A stretch of DNA of 64,000 bases from Burkholderia sp. Ac-20365 (GCF_017104715.1 NZ_JAAGPI010000021.1:1-64000); one strand, 5' to 3'; positions 26,796 through 35,868 are shown, counted from the first letter of the stretch. Notes: a model not told the origin generated them from the letters alone. Made by a program: numbers and translations.

Positions 26796-27233
26796 ATGGC
26801 AGATGTCCAGAAAACCGTGTTGATACGCCATTCGGCGGAACAGATGTTCGACCTCGTCACCGATGTCGCCGATTACCCCAATTTCCTCCCCTGGTGCGGC
26901 GGCGTCGAGATTCGCCGCCAGGAGGAAAACCTGATGGAAGCGAAGATCGACATCAACTTCAAGGGCATCAAGCAGCACTTCGCGACCCACAACACCCAGG
27001 AACGCCCGACGCGCATCGACATGAATTTCGCCGACGGCCCGTTCAAGAAGTTCACCGGCTACTGGCGCTTCACGCCGCTGCGCGCCGATGCCTGCAAGAT
27101 CGAGTTCGCGCTGCACTATGAGTTCTCGAACATTCTGCTGGAGAAACTCATCGGGCCGGTGTTCAGCCATATCGCGAACACTTTTGTCGAATCGTTCGTG
27201 AAGCGCGCCGACCAGCGCTACGGCAAGGCATGA
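26796..27233 (+). CDS. ratA: RatA/COQ10-like START-domain protein
   Basis: This 145-residue START/polyketide-cyclase-like protein belongs to the family that includes E. coli RatA and eukaryotic Coq10. RatA was reported to block 50S association; Coq10 homologues bind ubiquinone, so its main role is debated. Visible features are MADVQKTVLIRHSAEQMFDLV, VADYPNFLPWCGGVEI, and the C-terminal GPVFSHIANTFVESFVKRA helix. ATG 26796 is chosen because it gives the family N-terminus. It sits next to smpB (divergent) and overlaps rnfH by 4 bases (ATGA). Confidence 0.93.
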   Translation: MADVQKTVLIRHSAEQMFDLVTDVADYPNFLPWCGGVEIRRQEENLMEAKIDINFKGIKQHFATHNTQERPTRIDMNFADGPFKKFTGYWRFTPLRADACKIEFALHYEFSNILLEKLIGPVFSHIANTFVESFVKRADQRYGKA

Positions 27234-27562
27234 GCAGCAATCTGACCATCGAGGTCTGCTACGCGCTGCCGGGCGCGCAGACGCTGATCGAACTGCAACT
27301 GCCGCAAGGCGCGACGCTCAGGCAGGCCATCGACACGAGCGGTATCCTCGCGCGGCATCCGGAAATCGATCTGACGAAACAGAAAACGGGTGTGTTCGGC
27401 AAGCTCAAACCGCTGGATACGGTGCTCGCGGATCACGATCGCGTCGAAATTTACCGGCCGCTGATCGTCGATCCGAAGCTCGCGCGGCAGCGGCGGGTCG
27501 CAAAGTCGCGCCAGGAGGGATCGGTGGAAGGGCGCAAGTGGCTGCACAAGGATTCGCGCTGA
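27230..27562 (+). CDS. RnfH-family ubiquitin-like-fold protein (RatB, UPF0125)
   Basis: A 110-residue protein of the RnfH/RatB family with a beta-grasp fold; the biochemical role is not established. It shows the family N-terminus SNLTIEVCYALPGAQTLIELQLP, the GVFGKLKPLDTVLADHDRVEIYRPL motif and LIVDPKLARQRRVAK, then a short charged tail. It overlaps ratA by 4 bases, so it is translationally coupled, as in other proteobacteria where the pair follows smpB. Confidence 0.92.
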   Translation: MSSNLTIEVCYALPGAQTLIELQLPQGATLRQAIDTSGILARHPEIDLTKQKTGVFGKLKPLDTVLADHDRVEIYRPLIVDPKLARQRRVAKSRQEGSVEGRKWLHKDSR

Positions 27563-27676
27563 CCCGCGATTTCGCGTGAACAAAGGACAAACGGCGCACC
27601 GTGTCAGGCGGTGCGCCGTTTCTGTTTGGGGACTCGAACGGGCGGCCAGCGTTCGTGGCCCGGCCCGCATCAGCGG

Positions 27677-28651
27677 CTAGTGCACAGCCGCCTGAGCCTT
27701 GTCTTCGAGCGTCGTGCGGTCGGAATCGTCGTCGGCGTGCTGGCGCACCGACCAGCTGACGCCCGCGACCAGCAGCACGATCGCCGCCAGTTCGAGCGGA
27801 CGGGGCATCCGGTGGTCGTAAATGAACGCGTAGAGCAGCGCGAACAAGGTCTCGAAGACGATCAGCTGGCCCGACAGCGTCAGCGGCAGGCGCTTGGACG
27901 CGGCATTCCACAAGCCGTTGCCGAGCCACGACGCGCCGATCGCAAGTCCCAGATTCAGCAGCCAGAAAAGATGCCAGCGTGCGTCGACATGGGAAGTATC
28001 GACCGCCGACGACGGCAGCACAGCCACACCGAGCCACAGCAGCGCACCCAACATCCCCGTCACGACGCCCCACAGCACGGACCACTCATTGCCGCTGAAA
28101 TGGGTATGCCGCTGCAGATAGCGCGCGTTCTCGACGGCGAACCACGTCCAGCAGGCAAGCGCGCCGACCGCGCAGGCAATCCCGACGAGCTTGGTGATGA
28201 TTGACCCCGAAGTTTCTCCCGCGCTACCGAACACATCGACGTTGATGCACGCGATACCCGCAACAACCAGCGCGAGCGGCCACGCCAGCCGCGCAAGCGG
28301 CACGGCGCCATGATCGCGCCGCCCGAGCAGCGTCACGGTGACGGGCAGCACGCCCACGATCAGCGACGACGGCGCGATACCGACCAGGTGCACGGCACCC
28401 GTCAGCAGCAGGTAATAGAGCAGATTGCCCGCCAGCGCAAGCTTGACGAGCGCGTTCAGATCTTCGCGGGTGAGACGGCGCAGCAGCGAGCGTGCGGACG
28501 GCAGCGCGGCGACGAGCGACACGACGCCATACATCACATAGCGGCCGGCGCTCAGCAGCACGGGCGAAAAATCGGGTAGCAGCCGCGGCACCAGAAACAC
28601 CATGCCCCATAACGCTCCCGCCAACATCCCGTACACCACGCCGCGCCGCAT
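27677..28651 (-). CDS. EamA/DMT-family transporter (probable exporter)
   Basis: The product is a 324-residue integral membrane protein with ten predicted helices arranged as two EamA repeats (first: MRRGVVYGMLAGALWGMVFL; second: LVGIACAVGALACWTWFAV). Members export metabolites such as amino acids, purine nucleosides or toxins; the substrate here is unknown. ATG 28651 is preceded by GGGG at suitable spacing; an upstream in-frame ATG at 28690 is possible. It is divergent from guaB, with a pair of CGTTCGAACG palindromes midway between the two starts. Confidence 0.85.
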   Translation of the reverse strand: MRRGVVYGMLAGALWGMVFLVPRLLPDFSPVLLSAGRYVMYGVVSLVAALPSARSLLRRLTREDLNALVKLALAGNLLYYLLLTGAVHLVGIAPSSLIVGVLPVTVTLLGRRDHGAVPLARLAWPLALVVAGIACINVDVFGSAGETSGSIITKLVGIACAVGALACWTWFAVENARYLQRHTHFSGNEWSVLWGVVTGMLGALLWLGVAVLPSSAVDTSHVDARWHLFWLLNLGLAIGASWLGNGLWNAASKRLPLTLSGQLIVFETLFALLYAFIYDHRMPRPLELAAIVLLVAGVSWSVRQHADDDSDRTTLEDKAQAAVH

Positions 28652-28789
28652 TGTCTTGCCCCATCGAAAACTGAAAAGTGCGCGAAGCATAGCGGGTCGG
28701 ACGGGTTCGCGTCTTGTTCGATCCTGCACTTTGCCGTGCGTCGTCTATGCTGGAAAAAGCATGCCTGACGGCACGCCCGGACGCTCGCA

Positions 28790-28822
28790 CGTTCGAACGA
28801 GCATACGAAACCCGTTCGAACG
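28790..28822. promoter_or_regulatory. Paired CGTTCGAACG palindromes between the EamA gene and guaB
   Basis: Two exact 10-bp palindromes, 28790-28799 and 28813-28822, lie 23 bp apart centre to centre (about two helical turns). They are almost equidistant from the two divergent start codons (about 137-139 bp each). A degenerate third copy, CGTTCGACG, is near 28854. The same pair recurs at 55290 and 55334 before the 8-oxoguanine deaminase gene. Binding protein unknown; a dimeric regulator site is the inference. Confidence 0.45.
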
Positions 28823-28926
28823 CGAGGCGAACGCAGAAGCGAAATCAGACGGTCGTTCGACGCGAAAAAGCATTGAAGAATTTCGCTAACTGACTGTTCG
28901 CGCAGCGAAAACCGGGCGGTATCGCG

Positions 28927-28932
28927 TATAAT
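28927..28932 (+). promoter_or_regulatory. guaB -10 promoter element
   Basis: A consensus TATAAT lies 26 bases before the guaB ATG, so the leader would be about 20 bases and contains AGGA as ribosome-binding site. The -35 region at normal spacing (AGCGAA) is poor, which suggests an activator or discriminator-based control. Confidence 0.55.
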
Positions 28933-28958
28933 CCGCTTTTGCGCCCATAGGATTTGCC

Positions 28959-30419
28959 ATGCGTCTGATCCAAAAAGCACTCACGTTCGATGACGTGCTC
29001 CTCGTCCCGGCTTTCTCCGACGTTTTGCCGCGCGACACCAGCCTGAAAACCCGGCTGACCCGCAACATCTCCCTGAACATGCCGCTCGTGTCCGCCGCGA
29101 TGGACACCGTCACCGAAGCTCGCCTTGCTATTGCCATGGCGCAAATGGGTGGCGTCGGCATCATCCACAAGAATCTCACGCCGGCAGAGCAGGCTCGCGA
29201 AGTCGCGAAGGTCAAGCGCTTCGAGTCGGGCGTCGTGCGCGATCCGATCACGATTCCGCCGCAAATGAAGGTGCGCGACGTGATCGCGCTGTCGCGCCAG
29301 CATGGCATTTCGGGCTTTCCGGTCGTCGAAGGCGCGCAACTGATCGGCATCGTCACGAACCGCGACCTGCGTTTCGAAACCCGTCTGGATGAGCCCGTGC
29401 GCACCATCATGACGCCGCGCGAGCGCCTCGTCACGGTCAAGGAAGGCACGCCGCTCGCCGAAGCGAAGGCGCTGATGCACAGCCACCGCCTCGAGCGCGT
29501 GCTGGTCGTCAACGACGCGTTCGAACTGCGCGGCCTGATGACCGTGAAGGACATCACGAAGCAGACGGAACACCCGGACGCCTGTAAGGACGAACACGGC
29601 AAGCTGCGCGCAGGCGCGGCCGTCGGCGTTGGCGCGGACAACGAAGAGCGCGTGGAACTGCTGGTGCAGGCAGGCGTCGATGTGATCGTCGTCGATACGG
29701 CGCACGGCCACAGCAAGGGTGTGCTCGAGCGCGTCCAGTGGGTCAAGAAGAACTTCCCGCACGTCGAAGTGATCGGCGGCAACATCGCGACGGCCGACGC
29801 AGCGAAGGCGCTCGTCGAATACGGCGCGGACGGCGTGAAGGTCGGTATCGGCCCGGGCTCGATCTGCACGACGCGTATCGTCGCAGGCGTGGGCGTGCCG
29901 CAGATCTCGGCTATCGCCAATGTGTCGGATGCGCTCAAGGGTACGGGCGTGCCCGTGATCGCGGACGGCGGCGTGCGCTTCTCGGGCGACGTCAGCAAGG
30001 CGCTGGCAGCCGGCGCGAATGCGGTGATGATGGGCAGCATGTTCGCCGGCACGGAAGAATCGCCGGGCGACGTGTTCCTGTATCAGGGCCGCCAGTACAA
30101 GTCGTACCGCGGCATGGGTTCCGTTGGCGCGATGAAGGACGGCGCGGCTGACCGCTACTTCCAGGACAACTCCGCGAACATCGACAAGCTCGTGCCGGAA
30201 GGCATCGAAGGCCGTGTCGCATACAAGGGCTCGGTTGGCGCGATCCTGTTCCAGCTGATCGGTGGCGTGCGCGCTTCGATGGGCTACTGCGGCTGCCGCA
30301 CGATCGACGAACTGCACGACAAGGCGTCGTTCGTCGAAATCACGGCGGCGGGCATGCGCGAATCGCACGTGCACGATGTGCAGATCACGAAGGAAGCCCC
30401 CAACTACCACGTGGACTAA
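28959..30419 (+). CDS. guaB: Inosine-5'-monophosphate dehydrogenase
   Basis: GuaB oxidises IMP to XMP with NAD+, the committed step of GMP synthesis. The 486-residue protein has the TIM-barrel enzyme core split by a tandem CBS (Bateman) insert at about residues 95-200 (RDLRFETRLDEPVRTIMTPRE region). Catalytic signatures are GIGPGSICTTRIVAGVG with the active-site Cys, the DGGVRFSGDVSKALAAGA and GMGSVGAM segments, and SMGYCGCRTI near the end. It is followed 6 bases later by a membrane-protein gene and then guaA. Confidence 0.98.
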   Translation: MRLIQKALTFDDVLLVPAFSDVLPRDTSLKTRLTRNISLNMPLVSAAMDTVTEARLAIAMAQMGGVGIIHKNLTPAEQAREVAKVKRFESGVVRDPITIPPQMKVRDVIALSRQHGISGFPVVEGAQLIGIVTNRDLRFETRLDEPVRTIMTPRERLVTVKEGTPLAEAKALMHSHRLERVLVVNDAFELRGLMTVKDITKQTEHPDACKDEHGKLRAGAAVGVGADNEERVELLVQAGVDVIVVDTAHGHSKGVLERVQWVKKNFPHVEVIGGNIATADAAKALVEYGADGVKVGIGPGSICTTRIVAGVGVPQISAIANVSDALKGTGVPVIADGGVRFSGDVSKALAAGANAVMMGSMFAGTEESPGDVFLYQGRQYKSYRGMGSVGAMKDGAADRYFQDNSANIDKLVPEGIEGRVAYKGSVGAILFQLIGGVRASMGYCGCRTIDELHDKASFVEITAAGMRESHVHDVQITKEAPNYHVD

Positions 30420-30425
30420 TCGCCG

Positions 30426-31229
30426 ATGAAGCCGCTGCTGCGTGCCGTACTGATCATCGATGCTCTGTTGTTGCTGGCGTTCGGGCTGCTGTTCCTGCTC
30501 ACGCCATGGAAATCGTTGTACGACGCGCTGCAGCTGGTGCAAACGGATCCTGTGCTGGTTGGGCAGGGTGCAGGCATTGCGCTGATCGGTCTCGCGTGGC
30601 TTGCACTGCATGCGTCGATCAACGGTGCGATGACGGTGACGACGGCCAAGGTCGTTGGCCACGTGAACTGGCTGACAGGCGTATTGATGCTGGTCTGGCT
30701 GGTCGGCTTGCATACACCGCAGTTGACGGGTTTGGGTCAGCTGGTGGCGGTTCTGGTGGCCGTCGTGCTGCTCGTGCTCGGGTTAGGTGGCGTCAGGCTC
30801 GCGGGTGCTGTGAAGCGGCGTGAGCGGCTGGCCGGTACGGCCGCCGCTGAGCGTGCCGACCGTGTAGCCGCGCGCGATGCCGAGAACGAGGCGCGCAAGG
30901 CTGAACGCGAGCGCGAGGTGGCGCGCCCCGGCGTCGTGTATCCCGCTGCTAGCGGGCCGCATGTCGAGCCGTCGTTGCGCGCTACGCCGGTGAGTCCCGC
31001 GACGGGACATCCCGTCGAGCCTGGTCTGACGGCTGCTGCAGCAGCGCCGCGCGCAACCATGCCCGAAGCGGCCGCCGCCGCGCATGAAGATGCGCAGGCG
31101 CACGAACGCCGCGCCGAAGTGCACGAGGACGCCGCTGCGCGCGAACGCGCGGCAGCCGAGCGCAACGAAGCCGATGCGCGTGCCGCCGAAGGCAAATCCG
31201 GCACGCCCCGGCCGCCGTTTCATGGCTGA
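30426..31229 (+). CDS. Uncharacterised membrane protein with charged C-terminal tail, between guaB and guaA
   Basis: I do not recognise this 267-residue protein. It has four hydrophobic segments in the first 125 residues (LIIDALLLLAFGLLFLL, GAGIALIGLAWLALHASI, LTGVLMLVWLVGLH, LVAVLVAVVLLVLGLGG), then a hydrophilic half rich in Ala, Glu and Arg that resembles a coiled coil (ERADRVAARDAENEARKAER; AHERRAEVHEDAAARERA). It starts 6 bases after guaB and lies 218 bases before guaA, so it is probably cotranscribed with guanine nucleotide synthesis. No catalytic motif is visible. Confidence 0.75.
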   Translation: MKPLLRAVLIIDALLLLAFGLLFLLTPWKSLYDALQLVQTDPVLVGQGAGIALIGLAWLALHASINGAMTVTTAKVVGHVNWLTGVLMLVWLVGLHTPQLTGLGQLVAVLVAVVLLVLGLGGVRLAGAVKRRERLAGTAAAERADRVAARDAENEARKAEREREVARPGVVYPAASGPHVEPSLRATPVSPATGHPVEPGLTAAAAAPRATMPEAAAAAHEDAQAHERRAEVHEDAAARERAAAERNEADARAAEGKSGTPRPPFHG

Positions 31230-31447
31230 CCCGCGCAAGCTCACGCCCACTGTCGAACCAACTGGAATCCGTCTGCGCGCAGGTCTTTTATCGAGCTTTT
31301 CAGTCGATCACGGCACGCAGCGATGCGGCGCTCAGTCCGCCCACGCCGCGCAAGCCAATCCGTTTCAAATACAACGCCGTTCGGTTCGGTCGCATTGCGG
31401 CCCCCACGGCTTTCCCTATCCGTTCTTTTTAGATTCCGTCCGCTGCC

Positions 31448-33031
31448 ATGCATGACAAGATCCTGATCCTCGACTTCGGTTCGCAAGTCACCCAACTGAT
31501 CGCACGTCGTATCCGCGAGGCGCACGTGCTGTCGGAAATCCATCCGCACGACGTCAGCGACGAGTTCATCCGCGAATTCAAACCGAAGGGCATCATCCTG
31601 TCGGGCGGCCCGAACTCGGTGACCGAGAGCGACACGCCGCGCGCGCCGCAAGCGGTGTTCGAAGCGGGCGTGCCGGTGCTGGGCATCTGCTACGGCATGC
31701 AGACCATGGCCGAGCAACTCGGCGGCAAGGTCGACGTCGGCCATATGCGCGAATTCGGCTACGCGGAAGTGCGCGCGCGCAACCATACGAGCTTCCTCGA
31801 CGGCATCCAGGACTTCGCGACGGCGGAAGGCCACGGCATGCTGAAGGTGTGGATGAGCCACGGCGACAAGGTGCTGGAAATGCCGGAAGGCTTCAAGCTG
31901 ATGGCATCGACGGAATCGTGCCCGATCGCCGCGATGGCCGACGAGGCCCGTCACTTCTACGGCGTGCAATGGCACCCGGAAGTCACGCACACGGTGCAGG
32001 GCCGCGCGATGCTCGAGCGCTTTGTGCTGAAGATCTGCGACGCGAAGCCCGACTGGGAAATGGGCAACTACATCGACGAAGCCGTCGAGAACATCCGCAA
32101 GCAGGTCGGCAACGAGCACGTGATTCTCGGTCTGTCGGGCGGCGTGGATTCGTCGGTGGCGGCGGCGCTGCTGCATCGCGCGATTGGCGATCAGCTTACC
32201 TGTGTGTTCGTCGATCACGGTCTGCTGCGTCTGAACGAAGCCGAGCAGGTCATGTCGATGTTCGCCGACAACCTCGGCGTGAAGGTGATCCACGTCGACG
32301 CGAGCGAAGCGTTCATGTCGAAGCTCAAGGGCGTGACGGATCCCGAAGCGAAGCGCAAGATTATCGGCGCGGAGTTCGTCGAGGTGTTCCAGACGGAAGC
32401 CGGCAAGCTGACTGACGCGAAGTGGCTCGCGCAAGGCACGATCTATCCGGACGTGATCGAATCGGCGGGCAAGGGCAAGAAGGCCGCGCATACGATCAAG
32501 AGCCATCACAACGTCGGCGGTCTGCCGGAAACGCTGAATCTGAAGCTGCTCGAGCCGCTGCGCGAACTCTTCAAGGACGAAGTGCGCGAACTGGGCGTGA
32601 AGCTCGGCCTGCCGCCTTCGATGGTGTATCGCCATCCGTTCCCTGGCCCCGGCCTCGGCGTGCGGATTCTCGGCGAAGTGAAGCGCGAGTATGCGGATCT
32701 GCTGCGTCGCGCGGATGCGATTTTCATCGAAACGCTGCGTACGTTCATCGACAAGGACACGGACAAGTCGTGGTACGACCTGACGAGCCAGGCGTTCGCG
32801 GTGTTTCTGCCGGTGAAGAGCGTCGGCGTGATGGGCGATGGCCGCACGTATGAATATGTCGTCGCGCTGCGCGCGGTGCAGACGCTCGACTTCATGACGG
32901 CGCACTGGGCGCATCTGCCGCACGATCTGCTCGGCCATGTGTCGAACCGGATCATCAATGAAGTGCGCGGTATCAATCGTGTGGTGTACGACATTTCGGG
33001 CAAGCCGCCTGCGACGATTGAATGGGAGTGA
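31448..33031 (+). CDS. guaA: GMP synthase (glutamine-hydrolysing)
   Basis: GuaA aminates XMP to GMP using glutamine and ATP. The 527-residue protein has an N-terminal class I glutamine amidotransferase domain (ILDFGSQVTQLIARR, GICYGMQTMAEQLGG with the nucleophilic Cys near residue 80, VQWHPEVTHT with the catalytic His), an ATP-pyrophosphatase domain with the P-loop ILGLSGGVDSSVAAALL, and the C-terminal dimerisation domain ending PPATIEWE. It completes the guaB-guaA pair and has its own terminator. Confidence 0.98.
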   Translation: MHDKILILDFGSQVTQLIARRIREAHVLSEIHPHDVSDEFIREFKPKGIILSGGPNSVTESDTPRAPQAVFEAGVPVLGICYGMQTMAEQLGGKVDVGHMREFGYAEVRARNHTSFLDGIQDFATAEGHGMLKVWMSHGDKVLEMPEGFKLMASTESCPIAAMADEARHFYGVQWHPEVTHTVQGRAMLERFVLKICDAKPDWEMGNYIDEAVENIRKQVGNEHVILGLSGGVDSSVAAALLHRAIGDQLTCVFVDHGLLRLNEAEQVMSMFADNLGVKVIHVDASEAFMSKLKGVTDPEAKRKIIGAEFVEVFQTEAGKLTDAKWLAQGTIYPDVIESAGKGKKAAHTIKSHHNVGGLPETLNLKLLEPLRELFKDEVRELGVKLGLPPSMVYRHPFPGPGLGVRILGEVKREYADLLRRADAIFIETLRTFIDKDTDKSWYDLTSQAFAVFLPVKSVGVMGDGRTYEYVVALRAVQTLDFMTAHWAHLPHDLLGHVSNRIINEVRGINRVVYDISGKPPATIEWE

Positions 33032-33075
33032 TCGGACGTCTTGACGTGCCGGCACTAACCAACGCCTGAATGTTC

Positions 33076-33101
33076 AAAAGCCCGCGCAAGCGGGCTTTTT
33101 T
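33076..33101 (+). terminator. Rho-independent terminator after guaA
   Basis: AAAAGCCCGC (33076-33085) and GCGGGCTTTT (33090-33099) form a 10-bp stem around a GCAA tetraloop, followed by TT. It lies 45 bases after the guaA stop. Confidence 0.9.
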
Positions 33102-33126
33102 CTTGTCTAGACGCATCGGGGCGACG

Positions 33127-33261
33127 TCATCGATCGTATCGTCGAACGTTCCTGTTCAGTTCTTCGATATCGACGGACGCGGCAAGAAACGCGCCGCAAC
33201 GCGGTTTGTCCACGAAACGGAGCCACTGGCTGAACTGGCTGAGAAGGAAGTAGGCAAACAT
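33127..33261 (-). CDS. DUF3563-type microprotein (44 aa)
   Basis: A 44-residue product starting MFAYFLLSQFSQWLRFVDK and ending in an acidic/basic helix (DIEELNRNVRRYDR). The pattern of MFAY, aromatic residues spaced along a short amphipathic helix, then a DxxxLExRxRxxxR-like end recalls the DUF3563 family that is common in Burkholderia; function is unknown. AGGAG directly upstream at correct spacing supports ATG 33261-33259 rather than the longer frame from 33336. It is read against guaA and lies just beyond the guaA terminator. Confidence 0.7.
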   Translation of the reverse strand: MFAYFLLSQFSQWLRFVDKPRCGAFLAASVDIEELNRNVRRYDR

Positions 33262-33402
33262 GACGCGCTCCTGTCGATGAAGGTGGTAACAGGCGCGGTC
33301 GCTTTGGTGTCGAGTGGCGCGCTGTCGATGCTTCAAGAATAGGGAAGCGCGTAAGCGTCTGACATCGGACGAGGACTAATTTTGAGATGGATGGGCTGCG
33401 GG

Positions 33403-33951
33403 TTACGCTCTTTCCAGCACATACGTCGCGGCAAGCGTCCCGTAGTACGGCTGCAACCCGACGCTGCGCATGCCAAGCCGCTTCATCACATTGATCGATC
33501 GTTCATTCGACGGATGCGTGGTCGCATAAACAGCAGGGAGCGCTAGCTGATCGAATGCGAAGCCGATCATCGCCTGCGCGGCCTCCGTCGCGTAGCCTTG
33601 TCCCCAATGATCGCGCTTCAGACGCCAGCCGACTTCGACGGGATTGCCCGCTTCGTTTTCGATGTGTTGCACGCAGCCGGCGCCGATGATTTCGCCGCTC
33701 TGTCTGCTGATGAATGACCACCACGAAAAGCCGAACCGTTCCCAGCGCGCCTTCGCGGTATCGATGCTCTCGAGCACTTCCGTCTGCGTCGCGGGCGAGC
33801 CGTCGCCGAGGAATTGCATGATCAGGGGATCGGAGTTGAGCACGAGCAGCCCGGCGAAGTGAGTTTCGTCGAACGGTTCGAGGCGCAGACGTAAGGTTTC
33901 GAGCGTGGTTAGCACGGCGTTGGTCCATCGCATCAACGAATGCTCGCGCAT
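33403..33951 (-). CDS. GNAT-family N-acetyltransferase (RimJ/RimL-like)
   Basis: A 182-residue acetyltransferase of the ribosomal-protein-alanine acetyltransferase subgroup (Acetyltransf_3). Seen in order: TLRLRLEPFDETHFAGLLVLN, IIGAGCVQHIENEAGNPVEVGW, the acetyl-CoA binding motif RDHWGQGYATEAAQA at about residues 113-127, and the HPSNERSINVMKRLGM motif near the C-terminus. The acceptor substrate is unknown. The start could be ATG 33951 or the second ATG six codons on (MRWTNAVL). It stands alone on the minus strand. Confidence 0.88.
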   Translation of the reverse strand: MREHSLMRWTNAVLTTLETLRLRLEPFDETHFAGLLVLNSDPLIMQFLGDGSPATQTEVLESIDTAKARWERFGFSWWSFISRQSGEIIGAGCVQHIENEAGNPVEVGWRLKRDHWGQGYATEAAQAMIGFAFDQLALPAVYATTHPSNERSINVMKRLGMRSVGLQPYYGTLAATYVLERA

Positions 33952-34131
33952 TCTGCGACGACGCGCCAGCTTTCATTCCCGGCGAAAGGGAGCAAAACGC
34001 GTGTCGAGTGTACGGGCAATGGATCGATCCTAAAATCGTTGTGCCGACGCGTGGGCGCAGGTCGTTCGATCAGATTCTGGCAAGTATCGAACGGTACTTC
34101 GGCCAATCTTTAACGCATCTGAGTGAACGCA

Positions 34132-34374
34132 ATGGACATCGATACTGCTGCTGTTGATGACGCGGTTCTCGCACTTCTTTACCTGACGTTGCACGACAAC
34201 GACCGCGCATGGAAGAACTTCGATTGGGATGCGCTGAACCGGCTCCACGAGCGGGGCATGATCGATGATCCCGTCAACAAGGCGAAGTCCGTCGTGTTTA
34301 CCGACGAGGGGCTGCGTGAAGCAAAGCGGCTTTTCACAAAACACTTCATGCATGCCGGTGGCAAAGACGCGTGA
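34132..34374 (+). CDS. DUF6429-family small protein
   Basis: An 80-residue acidic protein: MDIDTAAVDDAVLALLYLTL, HDNDRAWKNFDWDALNRLHE, then DPVNKAKSVVFTDEGLREAK. These features match the DUF6429 family, which has a winged-helix-like look; its function is not known. ATG 34132 is used; a GTG at 34123 would add three residues. The stop codon lies 2 bases from the end of the udgX-like gene on the opposite strand (convergent). Confidence 0.8.
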   Translation: MDIDTAAVDDAVLALLYLTLHDNDRAWKNFDWDALNRLHERGMIDDPVNKAKSVVFTDEGLREAKRLFTKHFMHAGGKDA

Positions 34375-34376
34375 CG

Positions 34377-35852
34377 TTAGCGCGCCGCGTGCTGCCGTTC
34401 CTGTTGCGTGCGCGCCAGATCACGCGCCCGGGCAAGCGCCGAAGCAATCGCATCGAGCACCCGGTCGCGCGCATCGTCACTGTCCTGGCGTAGCGCGAAA
34501 GACGGGTGATAGGTCGCGATCACCTGCATGCCGTCCACATCGAGCGGCTTGTCGATCCAGTCGCGCAAGCTGACTTTCTCGCGCAGCAGCGCACTCAACG
34601 CAGTCGCGCCCAGCGTCACGACGACAGCAGGCTTCACACGCTCAAGCTCCCGTTCGAGCCAGTACCCGCAAGCGTCGATTTCCTGCTGCGCCGCGGTTTT
34701 ATGCAGACGCCGCTTGCCGCGCAGCTGCCATTTGAAGTGCTTGACGGCGTTGGTCAGGTAGAGGCTCTCACGCTGCAAGCCCGCGCGCTCGATCGCCATA
34801 TCGAGCAGCTTGCCTGCCGGGCCGACGAACGGCTTGCCCGCGAGATCTTCCTGATCGCCCGGCTGCTCGCCGATCAGCATGATCGAAGCATCGAAGGGAC
34901 CGATGCCATCGACAGCCTGCGTCGCGTGCCGCCACAATTCGCAGCGCCTGCAGGCGTCGAGCGTCGAGGGCTGCTGACGCGTGGGCTGCGCGCTGTGCGC
35001 ATCGACAGGCACGCTTTTGCCGCCCAGTTCGCCGACGCCGCGCGCCTGCGCGAGCCGCTGCGCGCCGCTTTTCGCTTCGCTGATCATCGACGGAATCAGG
35101 TGGCCTTCCGGCAAACCCTTCCAGAAGCGCACGGGCATGTGCTGTTCGAGCGCGGTTTCGTTCAGTCGTGCCGGATTGAACGTGCTGCGGTAGTAGGTGA
35201 GCCAGAGCGCTTCGGCTTCATCGGCGCCGTGCCTGGCATGATCATGGGACGACGCCGGACGACGCTCGAGATGCAACGCGCGGCCGTCCCACCATGCCGC
35301 GCTGTCGGGCGTCGAAATGAGCCACGTCGAACGCCCCATGCGACGCGCGAAATGCTCGGCGCACCATGCGAGCACGTCATGGTCCGGTTCGTACCACGCG
35401 ACATATTCGGGCAGATCCGGCGCGGGCGCATCGTTGCCGGGCTCGCGCAGCCGGAAACGCACATACGCGATCATGTCGTGCTTCGCGCGGCGCACAGCTT
35501 TGGCCATCTTGTAGAGCCGGGCGCCGTCGCTGTCTGCGGGCGATGCTACGGATCGATCGCCGCCATGCCAGCGCCAGAGCACGCGATACAGAAACGCCCA
35601 ACGCGCCGTATCGCGATAGAGCGCTGCGTCCTTCAGCAACTCGGCGAGGTCGCGGGAAATGCGGACCTCCGCAGACACGCCGCTCGCGAGCGCTAGAGGT
35701 TCAGCGTCATCAAACAGCGCGGAGGCGGCCGCGCGAGCTTCGTCGCCATCGATACGCCAGTCGATCTCTTCCGGCGCCACATGGCCTGCGAGCGCTTGCA
35801 AGGCAGCTTCACGCCACGCCGTATAGCTGTCTTCGATCGCAATGACTCGCAT
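34377..35852 (-). CDS. UdgX-type uracil-DNA-binding protein fused to an N-terminal DUF4130 domain
   Basis: The C-terminal 190 residues are a family 4-like uracil-DNA glycosylase domain of UdgX type: an Fe-S Cys pair at C301/C304, GEQPGDQEDLAGKPFVGPAG at residues 328-347, the UdgX-specific R-loop KRRLH with H384, C395, and YHPSFAL (H449). In mycobacterial UdgX the equivalent His forms a covalent bond with the excised uracil site; that chemistry is inferred here. The N-terminal 260 residues match the DUF4130 partner domain (WAFLYRVLWRWHGG, PEYVAWYEPDHDVLAWCAEHF, YYRSTFNPARLN). It starts 16 bases after the radical-SAM gene and shares its LexA-box promoter. Confidence 0.9.
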   Translation of the reverse strand: MRVIAIEDSYTAWREAALQALAGHVAPEEIDWRIDGDEARAAASALFDDAEPLALASGVSAEVRISRDLAELLKDAALYRDTARWAFLYRVLWRWHGGDRSVASPADSDGARLYKMAKAVRRAKHDMIAYVRFRLREPGNDAPAPDLPEYVAWYEPDHDVLAWCAEHFARRMGRSTWLISTPDSAAWWDGRALHLERRPASSHDHARHGADEAEALWLTYYRSTFNPARLNETALEQHMPVRFWKGLPEGHLIPSMISEAKSGAQRLAQARGVGELGGKSVPVDAHSAQPTRQQPSTLDACRRCELWRHATQAVDGIGPFDASIMLIGEQPGDQEDLAGKPFVGPAGKLLDMAIERAGLQRESLYLTNAVKHFKWQLRGKRRLHKTAAQQEIDACGYWLERELERVKPAVVVTLGATALSALLREKVSLRDWIDKPLDVDGMQVIATYHPSFALRQDSDDARDRVLDAIASALARARDLARTQQERQHAAR

Positions 35853-35868
35853 GCGCGTGCGCTCGCAG

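Noticed and set aside
33070..33342. 90-codon plus-strand frame after guaA
   Set aside because: Starts inside the guaA terminator hairpin and is antisense to the better supported DUF3563-like gene.
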